NCBI GenBank assembly: GCA_958422185.1
Contig: CATZNW010000001.1
Span: 62,001-126,000, forward strand
Origin: an uncultured Clostridium sp.
Lineage (GTDB): Bacteria > Bacillota > Clostridia > Oscillospirales > Acutalibacteraceae
Direction: 5' to 3'
Length of the DNA: 64,000 bases
The position numbers and the translations under genes were made by a program. This document shows, one piece after another, positions 51,172-59,156 of this stretch (position 1 is the first letter of the stretch; every line of letters begins with the position of its first letter). The notes beneath the pieces are model-generated. The model was not told where the DNA came from, searched no databases, and worked only from the letters and a program-made list of their open reading frames with translations.

Positions 51172-53013
51172 TCAGTTATCGTCTACTTCTGTAAAATCAG
51201 CGTCAGTATATCCGTCGTTTCCGCCCTGCTGTGCATTGGAATCCGCACCCGGCTGCGCTCCCTGGGCACCCTGCGCGCCCTGAGCCGCCTGATAAAGCTT
51301 CTGTGAAACCTCATAGAATTTATTCTGAAGATCATCCTGAGCTGATTTGATAGCATCCAAGTTATCGCCTTTAAGGGCCTCTTTAAGGGCATTGCATTTA
51401 GTCTCAAGCGCCGTTTTATCGTCAGCAGAGAATTTGTCGCCGTTTTCGGAAATAAGCTGTTCGGTTTGATAAGCAAGCTGTTCGGCGCCGTTTTTCAGGT
51501 CGACTGCCTCACGTCTCTTCTTATCCTCCTCGGCAAACTGCTCCGCCTCTTTTACTGCCTTGTCAATATCCTCTTTGCTCATATTTGAGGAAGCCGTAAT
51601 ACTGATATGCTGCTCTTTGCCGGTTCCAAGATCTTTTGCGGAAACATGAACGATACCGTTTGCATCAATATCAAAGGTAACCTCGATCTGCGGAACACCG
51701 CGGCGTGCGGGCAGAATACCGTCAAGATGGAACATACCGAGCGTCTTATTATCCTTTGCGAACTGCCTTTCACCCTGAAGAACGTGAACTTCAACAGAGG
51801 TCTGATTGTCTGCAGCTGTTGAGAAGATCTGTGATTTCTTTGTGGGAATAGTAGTATTTCTTTCAATGATAACGGTGTTTACGCCGCCCATAGTCTCAAT
51901 ACCAAGTGAAAGCGGTGTAACGTCCAGAAGGAGCAGACCCTTTACATCGCCGCCGAGAACACCGCCCTGAAGCGCAGCGCCCATTGCAACGCATTCATCG
52001 GGATTGATGCCTTTAAACGGCTTTTTGCCGCTGAATTTTTCAATTGCTTCCTGAACAGCGGGAATACGGGTAGAACCGCCTACCAGAAGGACCTTATCTA
52101 TCTCGTTCATGGAAAGGCCGCTGTCCTGCATAGCCTGGCGGACCGGTCCCATTGTCTTTTCAACCAAATCCGCAGTCATCTGATTGAACTGAGCCCTTGT
52201 AAGCGTCATTTCGAGGTGTTTCGGGCCTGTAGCGTCCTGCGTAATGAACGGAAGCGAGATTTGAGCAGTAGTCATACCGGAAAGATCGATCTTTGCCTTT
52301 TCCGCCGCTTCCTTGACACGCTGCATCGCCATTTTGTCATTAGAAAGGTCTATTCCGTTCGTCTTTTTGAACTCGGAAACGATCCAGTCCATAACTTTTT
52401 TATCAAAATCATCACCGCCGAGACGGTTGTTGCCGGCCGTTGCAAGAACCTCCTGAACGCCGTCGCCCATTTCGATGATAGAAACATCAAACGTACCGCC
52501 GCCAAGATCATAAACCATAACTTTCTGGTCCTCTTCCTTGTCGATGCCGAAAGCAAGAGCCGCGGCAGTAGGTTCGTTTATGATTCTTTTTACGTCAAGG
52601 CCTGCAATCTTTCCTGCATCCTTGGTTGCCTGGCGCTGTGCATCGGTAAAGTAAGCCGGAACGGTGATAACAGCCTCTTTAACAGACTCGCCGAGATAAC
52701 TTTCGGCGTCCGTTTTAAGCTTCTGAAGTATGATTGCGGAAATTTCCTGCGGAGTATAAGCTTTTCCGTCTATATCCACTTTATAATCGGAACCCATATG
52801 CCTTTTGATCGAACTGATCGTTCTTTCCGGATTCGTTATGGCCTGACGCTTTGCAACGTTGCCGACCATTCTTTCGCCGTCCTTGCTGAAAGCAACAACG
52901 GACGGAGTTGTTCTGGCGCCCTCGGCATTGGGGATTACGACGGGTTCGCCGCCCTCAATAACACTGACGCAGCTATTTGTTGTACCTAAATCGATTCCTA
53001 TAATTTTTGACAT
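51172..53013 (-). CDS. dnaK: Chaperone DnaK (Hsp70)
   Basis: 613 residues. IGIDLGTTNSCVSVIEGG at the N-terminus, VYDLGGGTFDVSIIEM and VLLVGGSTRIPAVQEA are the nucleotide-binding signatures; the substrate domain and lid follow. The C-terminal tail is rich in AQGAQGA repeats and ends in DADFTEVDDN. AAGGAAG precedes the ATG. The gene lies 31 bases after grpE. Confidence 0.98.
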   Translation of the reverse strand: MSKIIGIDLGTTNSCVSVIEGGEPVVIPNAEGARTTPSVVAFSKDGERMVGNVAKRQAITNPERTISSIKRHMGSDYKVDIDGKAYTPQEISAIILQKLKTDAESYLGESVKEAVITVPAYFTDAQRQATKDAGKIAGLDVKRIINEPTAAALAFGIDKEEDQKVMVYDLGGGTFDVSIIEMGDGVQEVLATAGNNRLGGDDFDKKVMDWIVSEFKKTNGIDLSNDKMAMQRVKEAAEKAKIDLSGMTTAQISLPFITQDATGPKHLEMTLTRAQFNQMTADLVEKTMGPVRQAMQDSGLSMNEIDKVLLVGGSTRIPAVQEAIEKFSGKKPFKGINPDECVAMGAALQGGVLGGDVKGLLLLDVTPLSLGIETMGGVNTVIIERNTTIPTKKSQIFSTAADNQTSVEVHVLQGERQFAKDNKTLGMFHLDGILPARRGVPQIEVTFDIDANGIVHVSAKDLGTGKEQHISITASSNMSKEDIDKAVKEAEQFAEEDKKRREAVDLKNGAEQLAYQTEQLISENGDKFSADDKTALETKCNALKEALKGDNLDAIKSAQDDLQNKFYEVSQKLYQAAQGAQGAQGAQPGADSNAQQGGNDGYTDADFTEVDDN

Positions 53014-53044
53014 GATATATCTTCCTTCCCTATAGTTATTTATA

Positions 53045-53611
53045 TTAATTTGCTGATTTTACCATGGCGGGGCGCACGATTTTGTTGCCTATCTTATACC
53101 CCTTCTGGAAAACATCAACGATTTCGCCGTTTTTGTATTTTTCATCTTCAACATGCATTACCGCATTGTGAAGATTCGGGTCAAAAATATCACCCGGCTC
53201 ACCGAACACTTCAACGTCAAGCGCCTGAAGGATAGAGGTAAGACTTTCAAAGGTCATCTCAACGCCTTTTTTCAGTGCGCCGTAATCCTCTGTTTCATTT
53301 GCAAGGGCCCTTTCAAGATTGTCTATAACCGGCAACAGTGCCTTTAAGGTATCTGCCTTTGCATATACATATGCATCCTGCTTTTCCTTATCGCTGCGCC
53401 TTTTATAGTTTGAATATTCGGCCGTTAAACGAAGCAGTCTGTCTTTCGTTTCCTCAAGCTCCTGCTGAAGAGGATCGTTCTTTTCCTTTTTGGCATCTTC
53501 TTTTTTGTCTGCCGGCTCTTTTACGTCCGGGTTTTCCTTTTCGGACTGTGATGCTTTAGCCTTTGGATCCTGCTTTTGCTTCTTTTCAGTGTCCTTTTCT
53601 TTCTTATTCAA
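53045..53611 (-). CDS. grpE: Nucleotide exchange factor GrpE
   Basis: 188 residues. A charged N-terminal 45 residues (Lys/Glu/Asp-rich) lead into a coiled coil (about 45-100, RLLRLTAEYSNYKRRSDKEKQDAYVYAKADTLKALLPVIDNLERAL) and the beta domain (GEPGDIFDPNLHNAVMHVED). It exchanges DnaK nucleotide. The start is TTG, overlapping the hrcA end by eight bases and preceded by GGGAGG. Confidence 0.95.
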   Translation of the reverse strand: MNKKEKDTEKKQKQDPKAKASQSEKENPDVKEPADKKEDAKKEKNDPLQQELEETKDRLLRLTAEYSNYKRRSDKEKQDAYVYAKADTLKALLPVIDNLERALANETEDYGALKKGVEMTFESLTSILQALDVEVFGEPGDIFDPNLHNAVMHVEDEKYKNGEIVDVFQKGYKIGNKIVRPAMVKSAN

Positions 53612-54653
53612 GTGACGCGCCTCCCTCCCGGAGATAATTTTTTACTGTATTCATTATATATTCAGCCCTTGGAAGGACCGTTGAATAATCGATCCTTGTT
53701 GAGCCTATAATGCTTAGGACAGCCGTTTGGCTGTTGTTGTATGTGAATTTTGAAATCAGAGTTACCGTATCCTTCAGCATCGGGTGCGGATTCTCATTTC
53801 CGATAAACAGCTGGATATCACGCCCCGTTTTAACAAACTGCTCTATTGCGGAGCGTACCTGCGAGCGCGAAGCAAAAAACGAAAGTATCTTGTATACTTC
53901 GCCCCCAAGCTCCTCATGGGAAAGCAGATTTGTCTCACCCTCAAATTCGAGCGAACCTTCCGAAGCCTCCGCACACAGCGAACACAGGCTGGTAAGCGCC
54001 GGAAGCATATCAAACACTCTCGCGCCAAGGTCCGGCACGGTATTCTGCAGCAGAGCAGGATTAACATCTTTTAAAGCCGTTCCGATAAAATATTTACCGG
54101 TAATATAATAAAACAGCTTTTTAAAATCATCATCCGCTGCGCACTCCAGCCTGCACACCGAAGATCTGATCTTACCTCCGACGGAGAGCATAACGATCAT
54201 CGCCCGGTTGCTGCCAGCCGGTATAAACTCCACGCCCTGTATACAATCAAGACTGTCCCTGACTGTATTGTAAAGAGCAGCGCAGTTCGTTTCCTGCGAC
54301 AAAAGCAAGGCGGCGCCGCGCAGAAGCCTTTCCGGATCGCCCGCGTTCACCGAGAGCACTTCATTGATATGCTCCTTTTCGTAATCATCGGGCATTTTGG
54401 GAATCATCAGATGATCAACATAATATCTGAAAGACGCTTTGCTGGGGACTCTGCCGCCGCTTGTATGCATCTGCTCAAGCAAGCCAAGCTGTGACAGATA
54501 CGCCATTTCATTTCTTATTGTTGCGCTGGAGATCTTATACGGTAAAAGCCCGGCGATCGTTTTTGAGCCGATAGGCTCGCCCGTTTTAATATAGCTGTCA
54601 ATAATCAGCGCCAATATTGCAGCCTGCCTTTCGCCTATCAACCTTTCCACCAT
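53604..54653 (-). CDS. hrcA: Heat-shock repressor HrcA
   Basis: 349 residues. An N-terminal winged helix (ERQAAILALIIDSYIKTGEPIGSKTIAG, SSATIRNEMAYLSQLGLLEQMHTSGGRVPSKASFRYYVD) is followed by GAF-like and dimerisation regions. It represses its own operon by binding CIRCE. The perfect CIRCE lies 13 bases upstream of the ATG. The ribosome site is weak (AAAAAGG next to the ATG). Confidence 0.96.
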   Translation of the reverse strand: MVERLIGERQAAILALIIDSYIKTGEPIGSKTIAGLLPYKISSATIRNEMAYLSQLGLLEQMHTSGGRVPSKASFRYYVDHLMIPKMPDDYEKEHINEVLSVNAGDPERLLRGAALLLSQETNCAALYNTVRDSLDCIQGVEFIPAGSNRAMIVMLSVGGKIRSSVCRLECAADDDFKKLFYYITGKYFIGTALKDVNPALLQNTVPDLGARVFDMLPALTSLCSLCAEASEGSLEFEGETNLLSHEELGGEVYKILSFFASRSQVRSAIEQFVKTGRDIQLFIGNENPHPMLKDTVTLISKFTYNNSQTAVLSIIGSTRIDYSTVLPRAEYIMNTVKNYLREGGASLE

Positions 54654-54665
54654 CCTTTTTGCCCG

Positions 54666-54692
54666 TTAGCACTCTGACGCTTTGAGTGCTAA
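54666..54692. promoter_or_regulatory. CIRCE operator
   Basis: TTAGCACTC, nine bases, GAGTGCTAA: a perfect match to the HrcA-binding consensus. It lies just downstream of the promoter and just upstream of hrcA, in the 5' untranslated region. Confidence 0.97.
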
Positions 54693-54703
54693 CCTCATTA
54701 CTT

Positions 54704-54732
54704 ATATTATATCCGATTATCTCATTTGTCAA
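54704..54732 (-). promoter_or_regulatory. Promoter of the hrcA-grpE-dnaK-dnaJ operon
   Basis: On the minus strand perfect TTGACA (54727-54732) followed after 17 bases by TAATAT (54704-54709), or after 15 bases by TATAAT (54706-54711). Confidence 0.8.
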
Positions 54733-54802
54733 CACTTTTTTTGAAAATAAATTATGAATAAGCGGTCAATTTATAATTCAGGCGGTTACGGGCATAAAAA
54801 AA

Positions 54803-54820
54803 GCGGGCTTTTCTGCCCGC
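54803..54820 (-). terminator. Terminator after the CHAP gene
   Basis: Arms GCGGGC / GCCCGC; on the minus strand seven T's follow (A-run 54796-54802 on plus). Confidence 0.88.
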
Positions 54821-54851
54821 AGGATAATCGGATATACAGTTTGCTTTATGA

Positions 54852-55541
54852 TCAATTCATTTCAAGCGCGCTTTTAAGCATTTCACTGTTGATCATTACA
54901 TTATCCTCTTCGTGCAGAAGCTGCACGGGTGTCAGATCGGGATTTTTCTTTTCATCCGGAGAAACGCAGCTCATATTCTCCACCTTTTGAGTGAGGCGTT
55001 CTCTGATCTCCTGCCTGTTTTTTTCTTCAAGCTCTGCAAAATAATCATCAGACATATAAATATAGCCGTAAAATTTCTGACCAAAACGGTTTGACCCGCT
55101 TTCAAAAACAGTTGTGTCAAAATAGTTTCCGCCCCAGTGAGACTGAGACGCCGTTACAGTATTCCCTTCTATCTCCTCCACAACAGCAACATGATTACTC
55201 CAGCAGGCAACAGCGCCCAGGCGCGGTTCCTGACCGTACTCATAGTAGCCGTTTCGTTTATTTATGAACCACCATTCGTCCGCGCTGCCGCGCGCGATAA
55301 GAGGCTTTGCACCGGTTATCTCGTAGATCCTGCCGAAGGCATATGCCACACAGTTCGGCATACCGTACCCGGTTTGCGAATAAACATTAAGCTCACTGTT
55401 ATAATAAGGATTGGACCGAGCCGGCGCAGTAAGGCGGGGCTCAAATCCCTGTGTTTCGGCGGACGCCGTTACCGGAAACACCGCAACAAGCACAATAAAA
55501 GACAGCAGCATAACCACCATCGATTTAACAAAAGTTTTCAT
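54852..55541 (-). CDS. Secreted CHAP-domain cell-wall hydrolase-like protein
   Basis: 229 residues. A signal peptide of about 28 residues ends in VTASAET. The CHAP domain holds the catalytic Cys in GMPNCVAYAFGRI (about 63) and His in SNHVAVVEE (about 120), followed by QSHWGG. A charged C-terminal stretch (about 170-229) is predicted helical. CHAP enzymes cleave peptidoglycan cross-bridges or amide bonds. The ATG at 55541 lies five bases after GGAGG. Two WalR-type boxes lie upstream, which fits control by a cell-wall stress system. Confidence 0.82.
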   Translation of the reverse strand: MKTFVKSMVVMLLSFIVLVAVFPVTASAETQGFEPRLTAPARSNPYYNSELNVYSQTGYGMPNCVAYAFGRIYEITGAKPLIARGSADEWWFINKRNGYYEYGQEPRLGAVACWSNHVAVVEEIEGNTVTASQSHWGGNYFDTTVFESGSNRFGQKFYGYIYMSDDYFAELEEKNRQEIRERLTQKVENMSCVSPDEKKNPDLTPVQLLHEEDNVMINSEMLKSALEMN

Positions 55542-55593
55542 CATAACCTCCAAAAGCGGGATAACACCCGCAGGCGGAATACACGGAATTTTG

Positions 55594-55622
55594 ATAAAAG
55601 ACCGATCCGATATTCCCGTCAA
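55594..55622 (-). promoter_or_regulatory. Promoter of the CHAP gene
   Basis: On the minus strand TTGACG (55617-55622), 17 bases, TTTTAT (55594-55599), about 50 bases before the start codon. Confidence 0.55.
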
Positions 55623-55640
55623 TTACTCAACAGTAAAAAT

Positions 55641-55657
55641 TGTAACATATTTGTAAC
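55641..55657 (+). promoter_or_regulatory. WalR-type box A
   Basis: TGTAAC, five bases, TGTAAC: a perfect match to the WalR (YycF) consensus TGTWAH-N5-TGTWAH, read on the plus strand. It lies about 20 bases upstream of the CHAP -35. Confidence 0.55.
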
Positions 55658-55690
55658 TTTTTAATCTATGTGAAATTTTAACAAGCGTTT

Positions 55691-55707
55691 TGTAACCATT
55701 TTGTAAT
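55691..55707 (+). promoter_or_regulatory. WalR-type box B
   Basis: TGTAAC, five bases, TGTAAT: a second perfect match in the same orientation, exactly 50 bases from box A. Further single TGTAAT/TTACAA words occur up to 55820 in this AT-rich 360-base gap; the remaining sequence includes TTGACA at 55744-55749, a possible -35 for the plus-strand small genes. Confidence 0.5.
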
Positions 55708-55903
55708 AGTTATGCACCTTTTACAAAATTTTATAAAAAGTGTTGACAATAATTTTTACAGTTTATTTATTTTGTAATAAAGATGATGTTTTTCTTTACA
55801 TAATTTTACAATATTTAAGTAAAAATTTATAAAAATTAACAACTGATACGCAATTAAAATAGACGCATACTAATATTGCCGCGGTAAATGAAAGGATGAT
55901 TTT

Positions 55904-56071
55904 ATGCCGGATATTTTTAATCTGACGGACGAAATGAGCGCCTACTTCAATTCCCTGCCCAAAAGCGTGCAGGGCGCGCTGATATACAGCGGTGCAAAGG
56001 CCAACAGCCTTGCAGATCTGAAGCAGCTTGTAAGCGGCTTTTCAGGAAATGAATCAGCCGAAAAAAAATAA
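55904..56071 (+). CDS. Small protein of 55 residues
   Basis: The ATG follows AAAGGATG. The sequence starts MPDIFNLTDEMSAYFNSLP and contains KSVQGALIYSGAKANSLADLKQLV; this LP..VQ..I..SG...S..DL pattern recurs in small Clostridia proteins I have seen, of unknown function. It is soluble and probably helical. The next small gene starts inside its last eight codons in another frame. Confidence 0.7.
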   Translation: MPDIFNLTDEMSAYFNSLPKSVQGALIYSGAKANSLADLKQLVSGFSGNESAEKK

Positions 56072-56261
56072 AGCCGTATCCTCCGCCCAACGCTCTTTCC
56101 GGAAAAAATACAGGCTGAACCCGCGCATCACAAACAAATACTGCGCAAATATCAGTAATCCTACTGTGCAGCCGGACGAGCGAACGGAAATGGGGATACC
56201 GATTCCCAGTACGGAAAACGTTGAATATTCAAAAGAATATCAAGAGGAGAACAAGCTGTAA
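56049..56261 (+). CDS. Small protein of 70 residues, DUF3787-like
   Basis: It starts 23 bases inside the end of the preceding gene, with CAGGAA before the ATG. The N-terminal half is basic (RSFRKKYRLNPR) and the C-terminus IPIPSTENVEYSKEYQEENKL resembles the DUF3787 pattern VPIPS..VE.AKEYVDEN. Function is unknown. The overlap suggests coupled translation with the 55-residue gene. Confidence 0.55.
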   Translation: MNQPKKNKAVSSAQRSFRKKYRLNPRITNKYCANISNPTVQPDERTEMGIPIPSTENVEYSKEYQEENKL

Positions 56262-56275
56262 AAAGGCGCAAAAAA

Positions 56276-56300
56276 AAAGACGGCAGATTATGCCGTCTTT
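56276..56300. terminator. Bidirectional terminator between the small genes and the ABC permease
   Basis: AAAGACGGCA / TGCCGTCTTT with a five-base loop, a long A-run before and T's after; strong on the minus strand. Confidence 0.88.
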
Positions 56301-56330
56301 TATACTATATAAATATAGAAAGAATTAAAA

Positions 56331-57170
56331 TTACAGGTGGAAAATAAGATCGTCGCTCTTTTTGCTGAAGACCAGTATTCCGAGAAGCAGGGTCCCGAAC
56401 GCCCACGCCAGGGCGTAAAGCAAGAGTTTCCAGCTCATGGGCTGGCAGTACAAAACACACTGCCTAAACAGTTCAAGCATAGAATAGATAGGATTAATTT
56501 TGATAACGATTTCTATCCATGGGGTTTTGATCTGCTGAAGCGGATAAATGATCGGCACGCAATAGAAAAGCAAAGTACAGAACACATCCCATATATACTC
56601 AACATCTCTGAAATAGACCTGTAAAACCGAAAGGATCAGTCCGATTCCGATAACAAATACAAGCATGATTGCCATCGGTATAAAAAACAGCAGAACATAC
56701 GCATTAATAGTAAGACCGGAACCGCCGTTAAGACCGGAAACCTTGAAAAACACCCATACACAGACATAACATAACAGGGAAATCGCAAATGTTACAAAGT
56801 TAGAAAGAATGCCTGACAGAGGATACATATACTTCGGCACATAGACCTTTTTTATGATCGGAGCATTGCTCCTGAAAGACGAAAGCGCCCTTTTGGTGGA
56901 CGAAGTAAAAAATTCAAATAACAGTCTGCCTGTAAAAAGATACACGGGATAACAAACGATATGTTCCCTGTTGGCGCCGAAAATTCCGCCGAACACAACG
57001 GAAAGAACGATCATATTTAAAAGCGGCTGAAGAAAGCTCCAGAAAATACCGAGCCAGGAATCCCTGTATTTCAGCTTAACATTTTTACGCGTAAGCTCGC
57101 TCAAGAGGTTTCTGTATTTTTTGAACATTTTAAAGAAATGTTCTACTCCCTCTTTTTTTAATATATCCAT
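56331..57170 (-). CDS. ABC-2 type polysaccharide-export permease
   Basis: 279 residues with six helices. LTRKNVKLKYRDSWLGIFWSFLQPLLNMIV at the N-terminus is the hallmark of TagG/Wzm/RfbA-type permeases that export teichoic acid, O-antigen or other polymers. It needs an ATPase (TagH/Wzt); none is adjacent, so the partner must be elsewhere. GGAGCG precedes the ATG. It is between its own terminator and that of aroK. Confidence 0.88.
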   Translation of the reverse strand: MDILKKEGVEHFFKMFKKYRNLLSELTRKNVKLKYRDSWLGIFWSFLQPLLNMIVLSVVFGGIFGANREHIVCYPVYLFTGRLLFEFFTSSTKRALSSFRSNAPIIKKVYVPKYMYPLSGILSNFVTFAISLLCYVCVWVFFKVSGLNGGSGLTINAYVLLFFIPMAIMLVFVIGIGLILSVLQVYFRDVEYIWDVFCTLLFYCVPIIYPLQQIKTPWIEIVIKINPIYSMLELFRQCVLYCQPMSWKLLLYALAWAFGTLLLGILVFSKKSDDLIFHL

Positions 57171-57190
57171 TTTTTTCGCTCCAAAAAACT

Positions 57191-57215
57191 AAAAAACTGT
57201 GTTTTAAAACGCAGT
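57191..57215 (-). terminator. Terminator after aroK
   Basis: ACTGTGTTTT / AAAACGCAGT stem; on the minus strand two T-tracts follow (A-runs 57183-57196 on plus). Confidence 0.75.
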
Positions 57216-57257
57216 CATTATATCATAAGCTTTTTGATTTGTAAATAATAGTAACAA

Positions 57258-57746
57258 TTATTTAACCAATTCCGCAATTTCAGCAGCGATTTTTTTTACA
57301 CTTTGATCGCCGTTAACAACAAAATCGGCTGCCGCAAGATACTTACTGCGGCGCTCTTCAAAAAGATTTTTGGCATTTTCCCGGTTTTTAAACAAGGGTC
57401 TGCCAGAAGCGTCGCCCACTCTTTTGCATATAACATCGAACGGTGTGTCAATAAAAACGACCCTGGCCGCGCGTTTGATCGCTTTTACATTTCGCTCATA
57501 AGTCATTGCGCCGCCGCCGGTTGAAATCACCGTATTGTTCATATGCGCCGTTTTCTTACATATCTCATATTCAAGATCCCTGAAATAAGCCTCGCCCTTA
57601 TCTGAAAAGATACGGCTTACAGTAGTATTTTCTTCCTTTTCGGCAAGCTCATCCGTATCAACGAATCTTCTGCCGGTGATTTTGGAAAGTTCACGTCCGA
57701 CGGAGGTCTTTCCCGCACCCATAAACCCGCATAACGCTATATTCAT
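57258..57746 (-). CDS. aroK: Shikimate kinase
   Basis: 162 residues. Walker A GFMGAGKTSVGREL, the shikimate-binding DTDELAE, and STGGGAMTYERN with the GGG motif are all present, as is GRPLF. It phosphorylates shikimate in aromatic amino acid synthesis. It overlaps aroE by four bases. Confidence 0.95.
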   Translation of the reverse strand: MNIALCGFMGAGKTSVGRELSKITGRRFVDTDELAEKEENTTVSRIFSDKGEAYFRDLEYEICKKTAHMNNTVISTGGGAMTYERNVKAIKRAARVVFIDTPFDVICKRVGDASGRPLFKNRENAKNLFEERRSKYLAAADFVVNGDQSVKKIAAEIAELVK

Positions 57747-58570
57747 CGTTTCAGCAGCTCCTTTTGTGTTTTTGCAATCACATTCTCAACCTGCTCGTTG
57801 GAAAACCGGGTACCCATCCATATCTCCTGTGCCACTGCCGCCTGCCATACCAGCATAGACAAACCGTTGGAATATTTTATTCCCGCACTGCGGGCATATT
57901 TCAGAAATAAAGTTTCTGCGGGATTATAGATAACATCATAGACCGCCCCGGCACTGCACACTATATTCTGCGCAAGAGGGCAAGCATCGACATTCGGGAA
58001 CATTCCCGCCGAAGTTCCGTTGACAATAAGATCCCAGTCTTCATTTATATCTGAATATTCCGTAAGTTGTATATCTTTATTCAGCTTTTCCCTGATCTCA
58101 GTTTTTATTTTATCGGCCTTTTCAAACGAACGCTTTCTGTAAGCTATGGTCAGTTCACACCCGTGCAGCACCGCCTCAAACGCGATCATTCTTGCCACTC
58201 CGCCGGTTCCGCAGAGCAGCACTCTGCCCGAAAGACCGATTCCGGCTGAATCCAGCGCCCTCAGGAACCCGGAACAGTCCGTATTGTATCCCGTGGAAAC
58301 CTCGCCGGTTTTCACAGTATTTACAGCGCCGAAGAGTGCAGCTTTTTCATCCAGAATATCAAGATATTTGATAATATTCAGTTTATGCGGAATAGTAACA
58401 TTAAAGCCGTTGAGCTCCATAAGATCATCCATACCCGAGTGAAGCGCTTCTTCATCAAGCTCAAAAAGCCTGTAAGAGCACTGCCTGCCGGACGCTTCGA
58501 AAAGGCATCTGTGTATAAACGGAGAAAGCGAGTGACCGAGCGGATAACCAAGCAGACCGTATTTTTCCAT
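57743..58570 (-). CDS. aroE: Shikimate dehydrogenase
   Basis: 275 residues. GYPLGHSLSPFIHRCLFE, NVTIPHKLNI (catalytic Lys), NTDCSGFLRAL and VLLCGTGGVARMIAFE (NADP site) are the family signatures. It reduces 3-dehydroshikimate to shikimate, the substrate of the next gene. The ATG at 58570 follows GAGG; upstream in-frame codons to 58615 have no site. Confidence 0.95.
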   Translation of the reverse strand: MEKYGLLGYPLGHSLSPFIHRCLFEASGRQCSYRLFELDEEALHSGMDDLMELNGFNVTIPHKLNIIKYLDILDEKAALFGAVNTVKTGEVSTGYNTDCSGFLRALDSAGIGLSGRVLLCGTGGVARMIAFEAVLHGCELTIAYRKRSFEKADKIKTEIREKLNKDIQLTEYSDINEDWDLIVNGTSAGMFPNVDACPLAQNIVCSAGAVYDVIYNPAETLFLKYARSAGIKYSNGLSMLVWQAAVAQEIWMGTRFSNEQVENVIAKTQKELLKR

Positions 58571-58619
58571 TTCCACCTCTGAAGAAAACAGCACAGCGAA
58601 AAATCCGCCGCGCAAAGTA

Positions 58620-58648
58620 TTGACAACAAGGAATAAATTTTATAATAT
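58620..58648 (+). promoter_or_regulatory. Promoter of acpP
   Basis: Perfect TTGACA (58620-58625), then TAATAT after 17 bases (58643-58648) or TATAAT after 15 bases (58641-58646); the same double -10 layout as the hrcA promoter. Confidence 0.8.
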
Positions 58649-58699
58649 AATAACACATACTACTAATTTTAACAACTGTATTTTGGGAGTGATTCTGTT

Positions 58700-58927
58700 A
58701 TGGTATTTGAAAAAGTAGTTCAGATTCTGGCTGATCAGCTCAGTGTCGACCCGGATAAAATAACTATGGACAGTCTGCTCGAGGAAGATCTGGACGCCGA
58801 CAGCCTTGACGCGATCGACATAGTAATGAGTATAGAAGATGAATTTGAAATCGAAGTTCCTGACGAAGCGATTGCAGATATGAAATCCGTTGGCGATATT
58901 GTTAATTTTATTGAAAATAATCAGTAA
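58700..58927 (+). CDS. acpP: Acyl carrier protein
   Basis: 75 residues. LEEDLDADSLDAIDIVMSIEDEF contains the phosphopantetheine-bearing serine (DSL). It carries acyl chains in fatty acid synthesis. The usual length is about 77. It is not next to other fab genes here; it stands alone with its own promoter. GGGAG precedes the ATG. Confidence 0.95.
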   Translation: MVFEKVVQILADQLSVDPDKITMDSLLEEDLDADSLDAIDIVMSIEDEFEIEVPDEAIADMKSVGDIVNFIENNQ

Positions 58928-58992
58928 TCAGATCGTTTGTCTAAGCTGTATTTGTTGAAACAGGCTAAATCACAAACTTTTTAAAGTATAAA

Positions 58993-59021
58993 TTGACATA
59001 AAAGAGAATTAATATTAAAAT
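58993..59021 (+). promoter_or_regulatory. Promoter of glpK
   Basis: Perfect TTGACA (58993-58998), 17 bases, TAAAAT (59016-59021). The predicted start is about 59028, inside the left arm of the following terminator. Confidence 0.7.
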
Positions 59022-59052
59022 AAGAGTAAGTATAGTTATGCTTGCTCTTTTT
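59022..59052 (+). terminator. Terminator of acpP, overlapping the glpK start of transcription
   Basis: AAGAGTAAG / CTTGCTCTT (one G-U pair) with a ten-base loop, then a long T-run. Transcripts from the glpK promoter would lack most of the left arm and escape it. Confidence 0.75.
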
Positions 59053-59156
59053 ATTTTTATTACAGGGTAAAACGCGGCGGACAAAGGGGCAACGCCGGCG
59101 GCGCTTTATAAAATTTTTCAGGCAAAAAGCGTAAAATATCCGGAAAGGCTTTTATT

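Noticed and set aside
52216..52989. 257-codon plus-strand frame antisense to dnaK
   Set aside because: A long antisense frame over conserved dnaK codons is a common artefact; no ribosome site is seen.
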